Of a stretch of DNA of 22,436 nucleotides, positions 15,949-22,436 are shown piece by piece. Position 1 is the first letter of the stretch. Each line of letters opens with the position of its first letter. The DNA is from Leptolyngbya sp. SIO4C1 (lineage in GTDB: Bacteria; Cyanobacteriota; Cyanobacteriia; Phormidesmidales; Phormidesmidaceae), in the NCBI GenBank assembly GCA_010671975.1, contig JAAHIA010000024.1:1-22436 (forward strand). Direction: 5' to 3'. The position numbers and the translations under genes were made by a program. The notes below the pieces were generated by a model. That model had not been told where the DNA came from, searched no databases, and saw nothing but the letters and a program-made list of their open reading frames with translations.

Positions 15949-16440
15949 CTAGCCCTGAGCCAAAGCCACCAGTGCCTCGCCCGTAACGCGGCAGGTGCGC
16001 CAGTCGGGTAAAAGGGCAGCGCCCTTTTGCTGATAGAACTGGATTGCCGGCTCGTTCCAATCGAGGACGCTCCATTCAAAGCGACCGCAGCCCTGCGCTA
16101 GCGCGTGGCGAGCCAGATGCTGAAAGATGGCTGTACCAACCCCCTGGCGTCGATAGTCGGGTAGCACAAACAGATCTTCTAGATAGAGCCCCGGCTTCAT
16201 TAAGAAGGTAGAGAAATTGTAGAAGTAAATGGCAAAGCCAGCCGGCGTTTGATTGACTCGCGCCATGATTGCTTCAGCGTAGGTGCGATCGCCAAATAAA
16301 TGCTGATGCAGCGCAGCTGGGGTCCCCGTCACCTCGTGGCTCAGCTTTTCATAGTCGGCCAGCGCCTTGACTAAATCAAACAGAATGGGCACATCCGCTG
16401 GCGTGGCTGGGCTAATCTCAACTAAATCTGTCACGCTCAT
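15949..16440 (-). CDS. GNAT-family N-acetyltransferase (SSAT-like)
   Basis: A 163-residue GNAT protein. The acetyl-CoA-binding motif is RRQGVG (97-102), preceded by YLEDLFVLPDYR (86-97), a stretch typical of spermidine/spermine- or thialysine-type acetyltransferases. The C-terminal DWNEPAIQFYQQKGA (127-141) carries the usual Tyr (136) that may protonate the leaving CoA. An amine or amino-acid substrate is likely but not proven. Its ATG overlaps the stop of the SodX protease gene by 4 bases (ATGA), so translation is probably coupled and the gene belongs to the sod transcription unit. Soluble, cytoplasmic; length normal. Confidence 0.88.
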   Translation of the reverse strand: MSVTDLVEISPATPADVPILFDLVKALADYEKLSHEVTGTPAALHQHLFGDRTYAEAIMARVNQTPAGFAIYFYNFSTFLMKPGLYLEDLFVLPDYRRQGVGTAIFQHLARHALAQGCGRFEWSVLDWNEPAIQFYQQKGAALLPDWRTCRVTGEALVALAQG

Positions 16441-16799
16441 GACACTCGATAAAAAACGCTGGTCACCTGACCTACAATCAAATCCTGACCCACAATACCA
16501 AAGCTGCGGCTGTCTTGAGCGGTTGGATCAGAGACATTATCGCTGGTTAGGTAGCAGCCACCGTCGTAGAAAATCTCGCTGACCCGCTTGATCAGACGCA
16601 GATTGGGCTTAAAAGGATGCTGCGCTATCACCAGATCGCCCGGCTGCAGCAGAACGTCTGGAGATTTACAGCTTGCCAGCACCCGATCTCCTGGATTGAG
16701 CGTTGGCTGCATTGACGCGCCCACCACCTGAAACAGTCGCCGCTGCCGCAGGAGCCAGTACCCGTATTCCTGCCAGCCCGCGTCTGGAAGCTGAGACAT
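16437..16799 (-). CDS. sodX: Nickel-type superoxide dismutase maturation protease SodX
   Basis: A 120-residue signal-peptidase-like (S26/S24 clan) protease. The catalytic dyad is Ser29 in VVGASMQPTL and Lys71 in RLIKRV; the DNVSDPTAQDSRSFG segment (87-101) matches the box E region. It lacks a convincing membrane anchor, as is usual for SodX-type enzymes. The expected job is to remove the leader of SodN so that His21 becomes the new N-terminus and can bind nickel. The gene follows sodN after 84 bases and a terminator-like hairpin, and overlaps the acetyltransferase gene. The position next to sodN makes the assignment strong. Confidence 0.93.
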   Translation of the reverse strand: MSQLPDAGWQEYGYWLLRQRRLFQVVGASMQPTLNPGDRVLASCKSPDVLLQPGDLVIAQHPFKPNLRLIKRVSEIFYDGGCYLTSDNVSDPTAQDSRSFGIVGQDLIVGQVTSVFYRVS

Positions 16800-16825
16800 G
16801 ACTATTCCGTAGCAAACGTTTCGCA

Positions 16826-16861
16826 GAAAAATCCCGCAGAGCTAAGGCGCTTTGCGGGATT
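16826..16861 (-). terminator. Terminator-like hairpin between sodN and sodX
   Basis: On the minus strand AATCCCGCA (16861-16853) pairs with TGCGGGATT (16838-16830): a 9-bp stem with a 14-base loop, followed by a T5 run that overlaps the stem end. It lies just 3' of sodN and before sodX, so it fits an intrinsic terminator with partial read-through, or a 3' processing/stability stem that makes sodN mRNA more abundant than sodX. Confidence 0.75.
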
Positions 16862-16883
16862 CTTGAGTTTCTGACGCTGCCGG

Positions 16884-17357
16884 CTAGCTAGCGGTATACC
16901 AGGAGACATCGCGCTCTTTGGTGGCCCAGAACATATTGTGAATCTTCTGCACAGCGTCCATCAGCTCTTGGGCGTGCTGCGTGCTCACTTCTACTTTGCA
17001 GGAGGAGCATAGCTTAGCAGCTTTCCAAAAGGTATCATGCAGGTCGGGATACTTCTCTAGATGAACTGGCTTAAAGTAGTCAGTCCAGAGAATGAGCAGC
17101 TCATCTTTAGTAATTTGGGCCTGCTCTTCTTTAATAGCCACATAGCGAGACATGGTGTTCTGGTAGGACGCCATTGCCTGCTTGTCGCCGCTGGCTGGAT
17201 GCTCAAGATCCAAAATCTTTTTAGTCATCGAGACAACTGCCTCAGCTGCAATGCGAGCCGAGGAAGGATCGTAGACGCCGCAAGGACCATCACAGTGGGC
17301 GTGAACCTCAGGGGCGGGGAACCAAGCGTTTAGGGCAGAAATTGCTTTATTAAGCAT
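16884..17357 (-). CDS. sodN: Nickel superoxide dismutase SodN
   Basis: A 157-residue precursor of Ni-SOD, which turns superoxide into oxygen and hydrogen peroxide. The nickel hook HCDGPCGVY starts at His21; His21, Cys22 and Cys26 with the backbone are the nickel ligands. Residues 1-20, ending in APEVHA, form the leader removed by SodX. The mature part (137 residues) is a four-helix bundle, slightly longer than the Streptomyces enzyme. The ATG at 17357 is preferred over an upstream TTG (17366) that would add three residues. It is the first gene of a probable sodN-sodX-GNAT unit. A TATACT hexamer on the minus strand (17441-17446) is a possible -10 element, without a clear -35. Cytoplasmic location is inferred from the lack of an export signal. 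Confidence 0.97.
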   Translation of the reverse strand: MLNKAISALNAWFPAPEVHAHCDGPCGVYDPSSARIAAEAVVSMTKKILDLEHPASGDKQAMASYQNTMSRYVAIKEEQAQITKDELLILWTDYFKPVHLEKYPDLHDTFWKAAKLCSSCKVEVSTQHAQELMDAVQKIHNMFWATKERDVSWYTAS

Positions 17358-17626
17358 AGTCACCAATGTATGTGCGTCGAGTGGAGTTTAATTGTTCGGC
17401 CCATTGCGCCTCAGAAAATGGGCATAGGCCACAAGCATTCAGTATACCGCCCATCTCTAGTTAAGCGACAGCCGGCCGCCGCTCAACTGGCTATGGCAGT
17501 GGTTTGGGCCAACCTTGGGAGAATCTGGGCAAGCTACGGTCGATGCCTGCCGCTGGCGGATGCCGTGGGGACATCAACAAGTACATTTGAATTAACTTAA
17601 CGTTGAGACGGCTAATCTGAATCTTT
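17358..17626. other. Divergent promoter region between sodN and the nuclease gene
   Basis: The spacer must carry promoters for both genes. TATACT on the minus strand (17441-17446) could be the sodN -10. On the plus strand TTGAGA (17603-17608) is a -35-like hexamer but has only a poor partner 17 bases on. A 76-codon plus-strand frame (17370-17600) here looks non-coding in composition and has no family features. Confidence 0.4.
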
Positions 17627-17653
17627 AAAGGTATGCACAAAAAGGTATGCACA
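17627..17653. repeat. 14-bp tandem duplication over the nuclease start codon
   Basis: AAAGGTATGCACA appears twice with a 14-base period (17627-17640 and 17641-17653). The second copy carries the ATG (17647) of the nuclease; the first copy has an ATG (17633) out of frame that stops after eight codons. The purine stretch is too close to either ATG to act as a normal Shine-Dalgarno. Confidence 0.85.
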
Positions 17654-18666
17654 TATTGACGGGGCTAAGGGGCAGAGCAGGTAAAAAAGCCTCAGGTCAG
17701 CTCGTGGGACTGGCGATCGCAGCAGGCTGGGCACTTGCTAGCTGTACGCTCCTGGCCGAAACCGACCCTAACGCCGGGCTACCGCCCTGCGTTGATGACG
17801 CCTGCAACTGCGGCGATTTTCGCGATCAGGCTCAGGCGCAGCAGGTGCTAGAGGCATTTTGGGGCGACCCGCATCAGCTTGACCGTGACGGTAACGGTGC
17901 CGCCTGCGAGCGGCTGCTAGCGCTGGCACCGCCGCTAGAGGCCGAAACCTATTTCTCAAACAGCGCGCACGTGGCGCTGGGCAATCCCAGTCGAGCGGCT
18001 AAGGTCAACCCGGCTAACTACTTAATTGAAAAAGAGCAGTATGTGCTGGGCTATAGCCGCGATCGCAACACTTTGCTCTGGGCCAGCTGGTGGCTTGGCC
18101 CCGACTGGCTAGGAGCGTCTCGGCGGCAGGACGATTTTCGACCGGACGGCTCGCTGCCTGCTGGGTTTTATCAGGCGACCCCCAATGACTATACGGGCAG
18201 CGGCTACGATCGGGGGCATATGGTGCCCTCCGCCGATCGCAAGCTGAGCGATCGCGACAACTCGGCCACCTTTTTAATGACAAACGTTTTTCCGCAAACG
18301 CGCGAGAACAACCGTGGTCCCTGGCGGGAGCTAGAAGAATACTGCCGCGATCTGGTTTATCAGCAGGGCAAATCGCTCTATGTAATTGGCGGCATCTATG
18401 GTCAGCGCGAAACGCTGCCTAACGGCATTACCGTACCCAGCCGGATTTGGAAAGTGATTGTGGTCTTTGATCGGTTAGACCCGGCGGTGGCTGACATCAC
18501 TCCTCGGACAGCTACCATTGCCGTCGATATGCCCAACAGCCGTCAGCTAGACGATCGGTGGCAGACCTATCTGACCAGCATCGATCGAATTGAGCTAGCA
18601 ACTGGCTACGATCTGCTCTCAGCTGTCCCCGAATCCGTTCAGGCTGAGCTTGAAGCCCGACATTGA
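17647..18666 (+). CDS. DNA/RNA non-specific endonuclease (NUC1) with Excalibur domain, predicted lipoprotein
   Basis: A 339-residue secreted nuclease. The N-terminus has basic residues (RGRAGKK), a hydrophobic run and a lipobox LASC with Cys33, so a lipoprotein is predicted. An Excalibur calcium-binding domain follows (about 47-90), with LDRDGNGAACERL at its end and paired cysteines. The NUC1 domain covers about 105-325: DRGHMVPSADR (188-198) with catalytic His191, and NNRGPWRELEEYCR (221-234) with metal-binding Asn222 and Glu230, as in Anabaena NucA. It should degrade DNA and RNA outside the cytoplasm, for nutrition or defence against foreign DNA. No NuiA-type inhibitor gene is seen nearby. 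The start is uncertain because of the duplication; a GTG at 17704 is an alternative with a short leader. Confidence 0.9.
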   Translation: MHILTGLRGRAGKKASGQLVGLAIAAGWALASCTLLAETDPNAGLPPCVDDACNCGDFRDQAQAQQVLEAFWGDPHQLDRDGNGAACERLLALAPPLEAETYFSNSAHVALGNPSRAAKVNPANYLIEKEQYVLGYSRDRNTLLWASWWLGPDWLGASRRQDDFRPDGSLPAGFYQATPNDYTGSGYDRGHMVPSADRKLSDRDNSATFLMTNVFPQTRENNRGPWRELEEYCRDLVYQQGKSLYVIGGIYGQRETLPNGITVPSRIWKVIVVFDRLDPAVADITPRTATIAVDMPNSRQLDDRWQTYLTSIDRIELATGYDLLSAVPESVQAELEARH

Positions 18667-18752
18667 GCTGTGCCTTTATCTAACTAAGGGATCTATCTAT
18701 TGAATTAATATTTCTTTAAAGTATTCAGCAAACGGACTTTTACGGGTTATTC

Positions 18753-20210
18753 ATGCGCATTCTCATCTGGTTTCGTAACGATCTTCGCCTGCACGATCAC
18801 GAACCGCTGCATCGAGCGCTTGAGCAAAATGCCCAGATTATTCCGGTCTACTGCTTTGATTCGCGCCAGTTTGGTACCACAGCGTTTGGCTTTGAAAAAA
18901 CTGGTGGCTATCGGGCACAGTTTTTGCGCGAGAGTGTCGCCGGCCTGCGCCAGGCGCTACAGGACAGGGGCAGCGATCTGATTGTGAGCTACGGCAAGCC
19001 GGAGGACGAGGTGATCGCGCTCGCCAAAGCCCTTAAAGTGGACGCAGTCTATTGGCATGAAGAAGTCACTGCCGAAGAACTGGCGGTCGATCGAGCTTTA
19101 GAAAAGCAGCTCAAGCAGCTTAAGGTTGGCTACGAAGTTTACTGGGGAGCCACGCTCTATCACCCCGACGATCTGCCGTTTGAGATTGATAACCTGCCAG
19201 AAGTGTTCACCAGCTTTCGCAAGAAAGTTGAAAAAAACAGCTCTATCTACCCTACGTTTCCTACCCCGGACAGGCTGCCGGCGCTGCCCGAGTGCGATCG
19301 CGGCGATATCCCGACCTTAGAGCAGCTTGGCCTCACCCCCCAATCGATTGACGAGCGCGGCGTGCTGTCTTTTGCAGGGGGGACAGCGGCAGGTTTAGCC
19401 CGCATGCAGCACTACTTTTGGGAGGCCGACTGCCTGCGCCGCTATAAAGAAACCCGCAACGGCATGCTGGGTGCCGACTATTCTTCTAAGTTTTCGCCCT
19501 GGCTGGCGCTGGGCTGCCTCTCACCGCGCCGCATCTACGAAGCGGTGCAGGCCTATGAATCGGAGCGCACTCAGAACAATTCGACCTACTGGCTAATCTT
19601 TGAGCTGCTGTGGCGCGACTATTTTCGCTTGGTCTGCGCTAAGCACGGCGATCGCGTCTTCTACAAGGGCGGGCTGCGTGGGCTCGATATCGAGTGGAAG
19701 CAAGACTGGGAGCGCTTTGACCGCTGGCGCGAGGGCGAAACTGGCTATCCGCTGGTCGATGCCAACATGCGCGAGCTAGCGGCAACTGGGTTTATGTCAA
19801 ATCGAGGGCGGCAAAACGTGGCTAGCTTTTTGACTAAGAATTTAGGCATTGACTGGCGCATGGGGGCCGAATGGTTTGAGTCGGTGCTGATTGACTACGA
19901 CGTTTGCAGCAACTGGGGCAACTGGAACTACACGGCCGGCGTCGGCAACGATGCGCGGGGCTTTCGCTACTTTAATATCCCGAAGCAGTCAAAGGACTAC
20001 GACCCAGAGGGCAAGTACGTTAAGCACTGGCTGCCTGAATTACAAAAGGTGCCGATCAAAAAAATTCACACGCCTTGGAAGCTCGATCGGGAGGAGCAAA
20101 AGCGCTGCGGCGTGCAGCTTGGCGTAGACTATCCGAATCCGGTTGTAGATTTAGATAAATCAGTCAAAGCTAACGAAAAGATCTACAACGCTGCGCTCGA
20201 TCGGGCTTGA
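18753..20210 (+). CDS. Cryptochrome DASH (photolyase family)
   Basis: A 485-residue flavoprotein. Residues 1-130 form the alpha/beta antenna domain (LIWFRNDLRLHDHEPL, 4-19; VYWHEEVTAEE). The C-terminal helical FAD domain contains YSSKFSPWLALGCLSPR, YWLIFELLWRDYFRL, ELAATGFMSNRGRQNVASF and DYDVCSNWGNWNYTAGVGND. Features such as DLPFEIDNLPEVFTSFRKKVE and the NPFNIP-like RYFNIPKQSKDYDPEG point to the DASH branch rather than CPD class I. DASH proteins repair cyclobutane dimers in single-stranded or looped DNA under blue/UV-A light and may signal. No clear Shine-Dalgarno precedes the ATG. It lies 86 bases after the nuclease gene and converges with the Uma2 gene. Length and motifs are intact. Confidence 0.94.
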   Translation: MRILIWFRNDLRLHDHEPLHRALEQNAQIIPVYCFDSRQFGTTAFGFEKTGGYRAQFLRESVAGLRQALQDRGSDLIVSYGKPEDEVIALAKALKVDAVYWHEEVTAEELAVDRALEKQLKQLKVGYEVYWGATLYHPDDLPFEIDNLPEVFTSFRKKVEKNSSIYPTFPTPDRLPALPECDRGDIPTLEQLGLTPQSIDERGVLSFAGGTAAGLARMQHYFWEADCLRRYKETRNGMLGADYSSKFSPWLALGCLSPRRIYEAVQAYESERTQNNSTYWLIFELLWRDYFRLVCAKHGDRVFYKGGLRGLDIEWKQDWERFDRWREGETGYPLVDANMRELAATGFMSNRGRQNVASFLTKNLGIDWRMGAEWFESVLIDYDVCSNWGNWNYTAGVGNDARGFRYFNIPKQSKDYDPEGKYVKHWLPELQKVPIKKIHTPWKLDREEQKRCGVQLGVDYPNPVVDLDKSVKANEKIYNAALDRA

Positions 20211-20239
20211 GGTCTGCTGGCTAAGGTCGTGAATTAAAT

Positions 20240-20803
20240 TCAGCCAAACAGCTCACCGACCTTACAGCTGAAGCCCGGCAGCAGCGGACTGGTCAGCCGA
20301 TCGTCAACATACAGCGTCAGAGCCCGCTCCAGGACACCGGCGCTGCGGCGATAGATTTCTACAGCGCGCAGCTCTCGATCCAAGATCCAATATTCAGTGA
20401 CGCCCTGCAGCGAATACAGCTTGCGCTTGGCGGTGCGATCTCGCGCTTTATCCTGCTGGCTCTGCGACAAGACTTCGATCACCAAGTCGGGAGCCCCGCT
20501 CAGATGCCCGGCCTCGTCAATCAAGGCGTTGAGCCGCTCAGCGCTGACCCAGACCACGTCGGGAATCACCGCGCTGGTTTCTGAGAAGATAACGCCGGGT
20601 GCAAAGATAGCCTGACCTTGCTGATTCTTCTTAGACCAGTACCTCAGCTCAGAATAGATAGCACCGGCAGCATCTTGATGTTCCCAGTGAGGGGCTCGCG
20701 TCACCTGCAGTTCTCCATCAATAATTTCATATCGGCTGCCGTCTTCAGGTAGACCGTCTAAGTCGCTGACCGTCCACTGCAGCTGATTGGAGGCTGAGGT
20801 CAT
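20240..20803 (-). CDS. Uma2-family PD-(D/E)XK nuclease-like protein
   Basis: A 187-residue member of the Uma2 (DUF820) family, widely expanded in cyanobacteria. It has the N-terminal YEIIDGEL (25-32), the strand IPDVVWVS (80-87), the putative active-site strand APDLVIEVLSQSQQDK (104-119) with Asp106 and Glu110, and the helix Lys128 in KRKLYSLQGVTEYWILD. These fit the restriction-endonuclease-like fold. The biological role is unknown; many copies are in variable regions, and a link to mobile DNA or repair has been proposed but not shown. GGAG lies about 10 bases before the ATG. It is divergent from the sugar kinase and converges with the photolyase gene. Confidence 0.9.
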   Translation of the reverse strand: MTSASNQLQWTVSDLDGLPEDGSRYEIIDGELQVTRAPHWEHQDAAGAIYSELRYWSKKNQQGQAIFAPGVIFSETSAVIPDVVWVSAERLNALIDEAGHLSGAPDLVIEVLSQSQQDKARDRTAKRKLYSLQGVTEYWILDRELRAVEIYRRSAGVLERALTLYVDDRLTSPLLPGFSCKVGELFG

Positions 20804-20849
20804 CCGCTGAGGCTCCAGAAAAGAGGGATATTCTGTAGTATAGCTTTGG

Positions 20850-20895
20850 CGACAGTGTCGATCGGCGTTGCTGACTGGCGTTGCTGACCAGCGTT
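20850..20895. repeat. Tandem 13-bp repeat and short palindrome in a divergent promoter region
   Basis: GGCGTTGCTGACT (20864-20876) is followed at once by GGCGTTGCTGACC (20877-20889) and by AGCGTT (20890-20895), the start of a third degenerate copy. Just before lies the palindrome CGACA-G-TGTCG (20850-20860). The array sits between the divergent uma2 and sugar kinase genes, where direct repeats could bind a regulator or simply reflect slippage. A TATACT (minus strand, 20837-20842) nearby is a possible -10 for uma2. Confidence 0.7.
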
Positions 20896-20931
20896 AAACC
20901 AGAGTCGGGCAGCCCGATGGCGGCATCTTTT

Positions 20932-20936
20932 GGAGG
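20932..20936 (+). promoter_or_regulatory. Shine-Dalgarno deciding the sugar kinase start
   Basis: GGAGG lies 8 bases before the ATG at 20945. An in-frame TTG at 20930 overlaps this signal and would add five residues, so it is rejected as the start. Confidence 0.75.
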
Positions 20937-20944
20937 CATCTTTG

Positions 20945-22261
20945 ATGAGCGAGCGTCCCAAAATTATTGTGCTAGACGACGACCCAACCGGATCGCAGAC
21001 GGTGCACAGCTGCCTGTTGCTGATGCAGTGGGATGTCGAAACGCTGAAGCTGGGGCTGCAGGATGACGCGCCTATTTTCTTTGTGCTTACCAATACGCGA
21101 TCTCAGCCGCCGAGCGCCGCCGAGCGCATCACTCGCGAGGTGTGCCATAACCTCAAGCAGGCTATGGCTGAAGCCGGCACGACCGAGTTTTTGGTCGTCA
21201 GCCGCTCTGACTCTACGCTGCGCGGCCACTACCCAATTGAAACCGACGTCATGGCTGAAGAACTCGGCCCTTTTGATGCGCACTTTATGGTGCCAGCCTT
21301 CTTTGAAGGGGGCCGGGTCACGCTTGATAGCACTCACTACATTGAATCGGCCGCTGGCAGAACGCCGGTGCACCAGACTGAGTTCGCCCAAGATTCTGTA
21401 TTTGGCTATCGCCATAGCTACCTGCCTGACTACGTCGCCGAAAAGACGCAGGGACGAATTCCGGCCGAGCAGGTTGTTCGCTTCACGCGAGACAGACTGC
21501 AGCAGGGCAGCCTCGAGAGGCTGATGCAGCTGAGCGACAACGTCTGCGTTGCGGTCGATGCTAAAACTCAGGCCGATCTCGACGGGTTTGCGCAAGATTT
21601 GCTCACAGCGGCAGCGCGAGGTAAACGGTTTCTATTCCGCAGCGCAGCGAGCTTACTAACCTCACTCGCTGACCTAGCGCCGCAGCCAGTCGCGGCTACC
21701 GCCATGTCGCAATATGCCCGATCTGACCAGCCGGGCGCAATCCTTGTGGGCTCTCACGTGCAAAAAACCACGCGGCAGCTAGAGCAGCTGCTGCAGCTTG
21801 AAAAGATTACCGGTATCGAGGTCGATATTACTCAGCTCAAAGCCGATCTCTCAGCGGTGCCAGCCCTGCTAGAAACAGTGCTAGAGCAGGTACAGGCCGC
21901 CTATCAGCAGCAGCAAACGCCGGCTATCTACACCAGTCGAGAAGAGCTCACGTTTGAAGATGCCGAAACGCGACTGCGCTTTGGCACGGCGGTCTCAACC
22001 TTGCTGATGGATATTTTGCGCGGCCTGCCGGACGATATCAGTTTTCTAATTAGCAAGGGCGGTATTACCTCCAACGACACGCTGAGTCAGGGGCTAGCGC
22101 TGCGCTCAGCTCGTCTACTGGGACAAATTTTGCCTGGTGTTTCGCTGGTGATGACGCCCGGATCGCATCCGCAGTTTCCTCACCTACCGGTTGTTTTGTT
22201 TCCAGGCAATGTGGGGGATGAGACTGCGATCGCAACGGTCTATCAACGCTTGCAGCGTTAG
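20945..22261 (+). CDS. Four-carbon acid sugar kinase family protein (DUF1537, OtnK-like)
   Basis: A 438-residue protein of the DUF1537 family, whose characterised members phosphorylate four-carbon acid sugars such as threonate or erythronate with ATP. The N-terminal domain carries the signature VLDDDPTGSQTVH (9-21) and VVSRSDSTLRGHYP. The C-terminal nucleotide-binding domain has LVGSHVQKTTRQLEQLL, then FLISKGGITSNDTL and FPGNVGDETAI near the end. Most proteobacterial relatives neighbour pdxA2 and otnI-type genes; none is seen here, so the substrate cannot be set from context. The length is normal. It is divergent from uma2, and hslO converges from the other side after 12 bases. Confidence 0.9.
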   Translation: MSERPKIIVLDDDPTGSQTVHSCLLLMQWDVETLKLGLQDDAPIFFVLTNTRSQPPSAAERITREVCHNLKQAMAEAGTTEFLVVSRSDSTLRGHYPIETDVMAEELGPFDAHFMVPAFFEGGRVTLDSTHYIESAAGRTPVHQTEFAQDSVFGYRHSYLPDYVAEKTQGRIPAEQVVRFTRDRLQQGSLERLMQLSDNVCVAVDAKTQADLDGFAQDLLTAAARGKRFLFRSAASLLTSLADLAPQPVAATAMSQYARSDQPGAILVGSHVQKTTRQLEQLLQLEKITGIEVDITQLKADLSAVPALLETVLEQVQAAYQQQQTPAIYTSREELTFEDAETRLRFGTAVSTLLMDILRGLPDDISFLISKGGITSNDTLSQGLALRSARLLGQILPGVSLVMTPGSHPQFPHLPVVLFPGNVGDETAIATVYQRLQR

Positions 22262-22273
22262 CCGCTATCAGCG

Positions 22274-22436
22274 TCAGCCCGAGCGTTCAGCCCGCTCCTC
22301 TCGAAGTTCTGCAATCAGCTGAGCTAGCCCCTGAGCGTCAGTGTGATATACCGCATTGCAGAAGTGGCAGGTGGCCTCGGCACCGTCGTCTTTTTCAATC
22401 ATGTCCTGTAGCTCTTCTTCCCCGAGCAGCTTGAGC
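22274..22436 (-). CDS. hslO: Hsp33 redox-regulated chaperone, C-terminal part (5' end outside window)
   Basis: The minus-strand frame is open from the window end to the TGA at 22276-22274, giving 53 residues. LLGEEELQDMIEKDDGAEAT followed by CHFCNAVYHTD is the typical end of the Hsp33 zinc domain: the second CxxC pair (here CHFC), which with the first pair upstream binds zinc and forms disulfides on oxidation, activating the chaperone. The tail (LAQLIAELREERAERSG) is helical. The rest of the gene lies beyond the window. Confidence 0.88.
   Translation of the reverse strand, partial: LKLLGEEELQDMIEKDDGAEATCHFCNAVYHTDAQGLAQLIAELREERAERSG

Noticed and set aside
17370..17600. A 76-codon plus-strand frame between sodN and the nuclease gene
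   Set aside because: It fills a divergent promoter region, has no Shine-Dalgarno, no recognisable domain and an amino acid mix unlike the real genes around it.
20230..20242. TGAATTAAATTCA between the photolyase and uma2 stop codons, considered as a bidirectional terminator
   Set aside because: The stem is short and purely AT-rich apart from its ends and there is no loop or T-tract of use.
1..22436. CRISPR arrays, tRNA genes, insertion sequences, prophage or defence islands
   Set aside because: No regular repeat-spacer pattern, no tRNA-like cloverleaf, no transposase or integrase frame was found. The Uma2 protein and the NUC1 nuclease alone are not enough to call a defence system.

Overview
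The window reads as chromosomal DNA of a cyanobacterium. The octamer GCGATCGC (HIP1), typical of cyanobacterial genomes, recurs inside genes (for example near 840, 1282, 2091, 3072 and 3234). The gene content agrees: a Ni-superoxide dismutase with its maturation protease, a DASH-type cryptochrome/photolyase, a Uma2-type protein and a complete eboABCDEF cluster. The genus cannot be named from this sequence. I found no tRNA, rRNA, CRISPR array, transposase or prophage gene; most of the window looks like ordinary vertically inherited chromosome.

Layout. (1) 1-3755, plus strand: the 3' part of a TetR-family regulator, a perfect 18-bp palindromic operator candidate, a FabF-type ketoacyl-ACP synthase, a gene-poor stretch, a 139-residue protein of unknown function, and an MDR-family quinone-oxidoreductase-like enzyme. 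(2) 3752-10461, minus strand: the tightly packed ebo cluster in the order eboA-B-C-D-E-F, converging on the MDR gene through a shared CTAG that supplies both stop codons. (3) 10707-11516, minus: ttcA (tRNA 2-thiocytidine synthetase), divergent from (4) a soluble PAS-PAS histidine kinase (11634-13160, plus). (5) 13172-15863, minus: a cell-wall pair, a SpoIID/LytB-like protein and a three-domain amidase plus glucosaminidase. (6) 15949-17357, minus: the nickel-SOD locus, sodN, a terminator-like hairpin, the SodX protease, and a GNAT acetyltransferase overlapping sodX by ATGA. (7) 17647-20210, plus: a predicted lipoprotein nuclease (Excalibur plus NUC1) and a cryptochrome DASH. (8) 20240-22261: a Uma2 protein (minus) divergent from a DUF1537 four-carbon acid sugar kinase (plus). 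(9) 22274-22436, minus: the 3' end of hslO (Hsp33).

How the genes work together. The ebo proteins form the main multi-gene system: a TatD-like hydrolase, a UbiA-like membrane prenyltransferase, a sugar phosphate cyclase, a TIM-barrel protein, an alkaline-phosphatase-fold protein and the orphan EboA. Published work links this cluster to export of a scytonemin precursor to the periplasm, but no scytonemin genes are visible here, so its substrate in this organism is open. EboF appears to lack several metal ligands of its superfamily. The sodN/sodX pair makes and processes a Ni-SOD. The SpoIID-like protein and the amidase resemble the modifier and autolysin partnership of Bacillus LytB/LytC. Several genes relate to stress (SOD, photolyase, Hsp33, a possible redox-type TetR), but this may be coincidence. 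Short tandem duplications of 12-14 bp occur at three gene borders.
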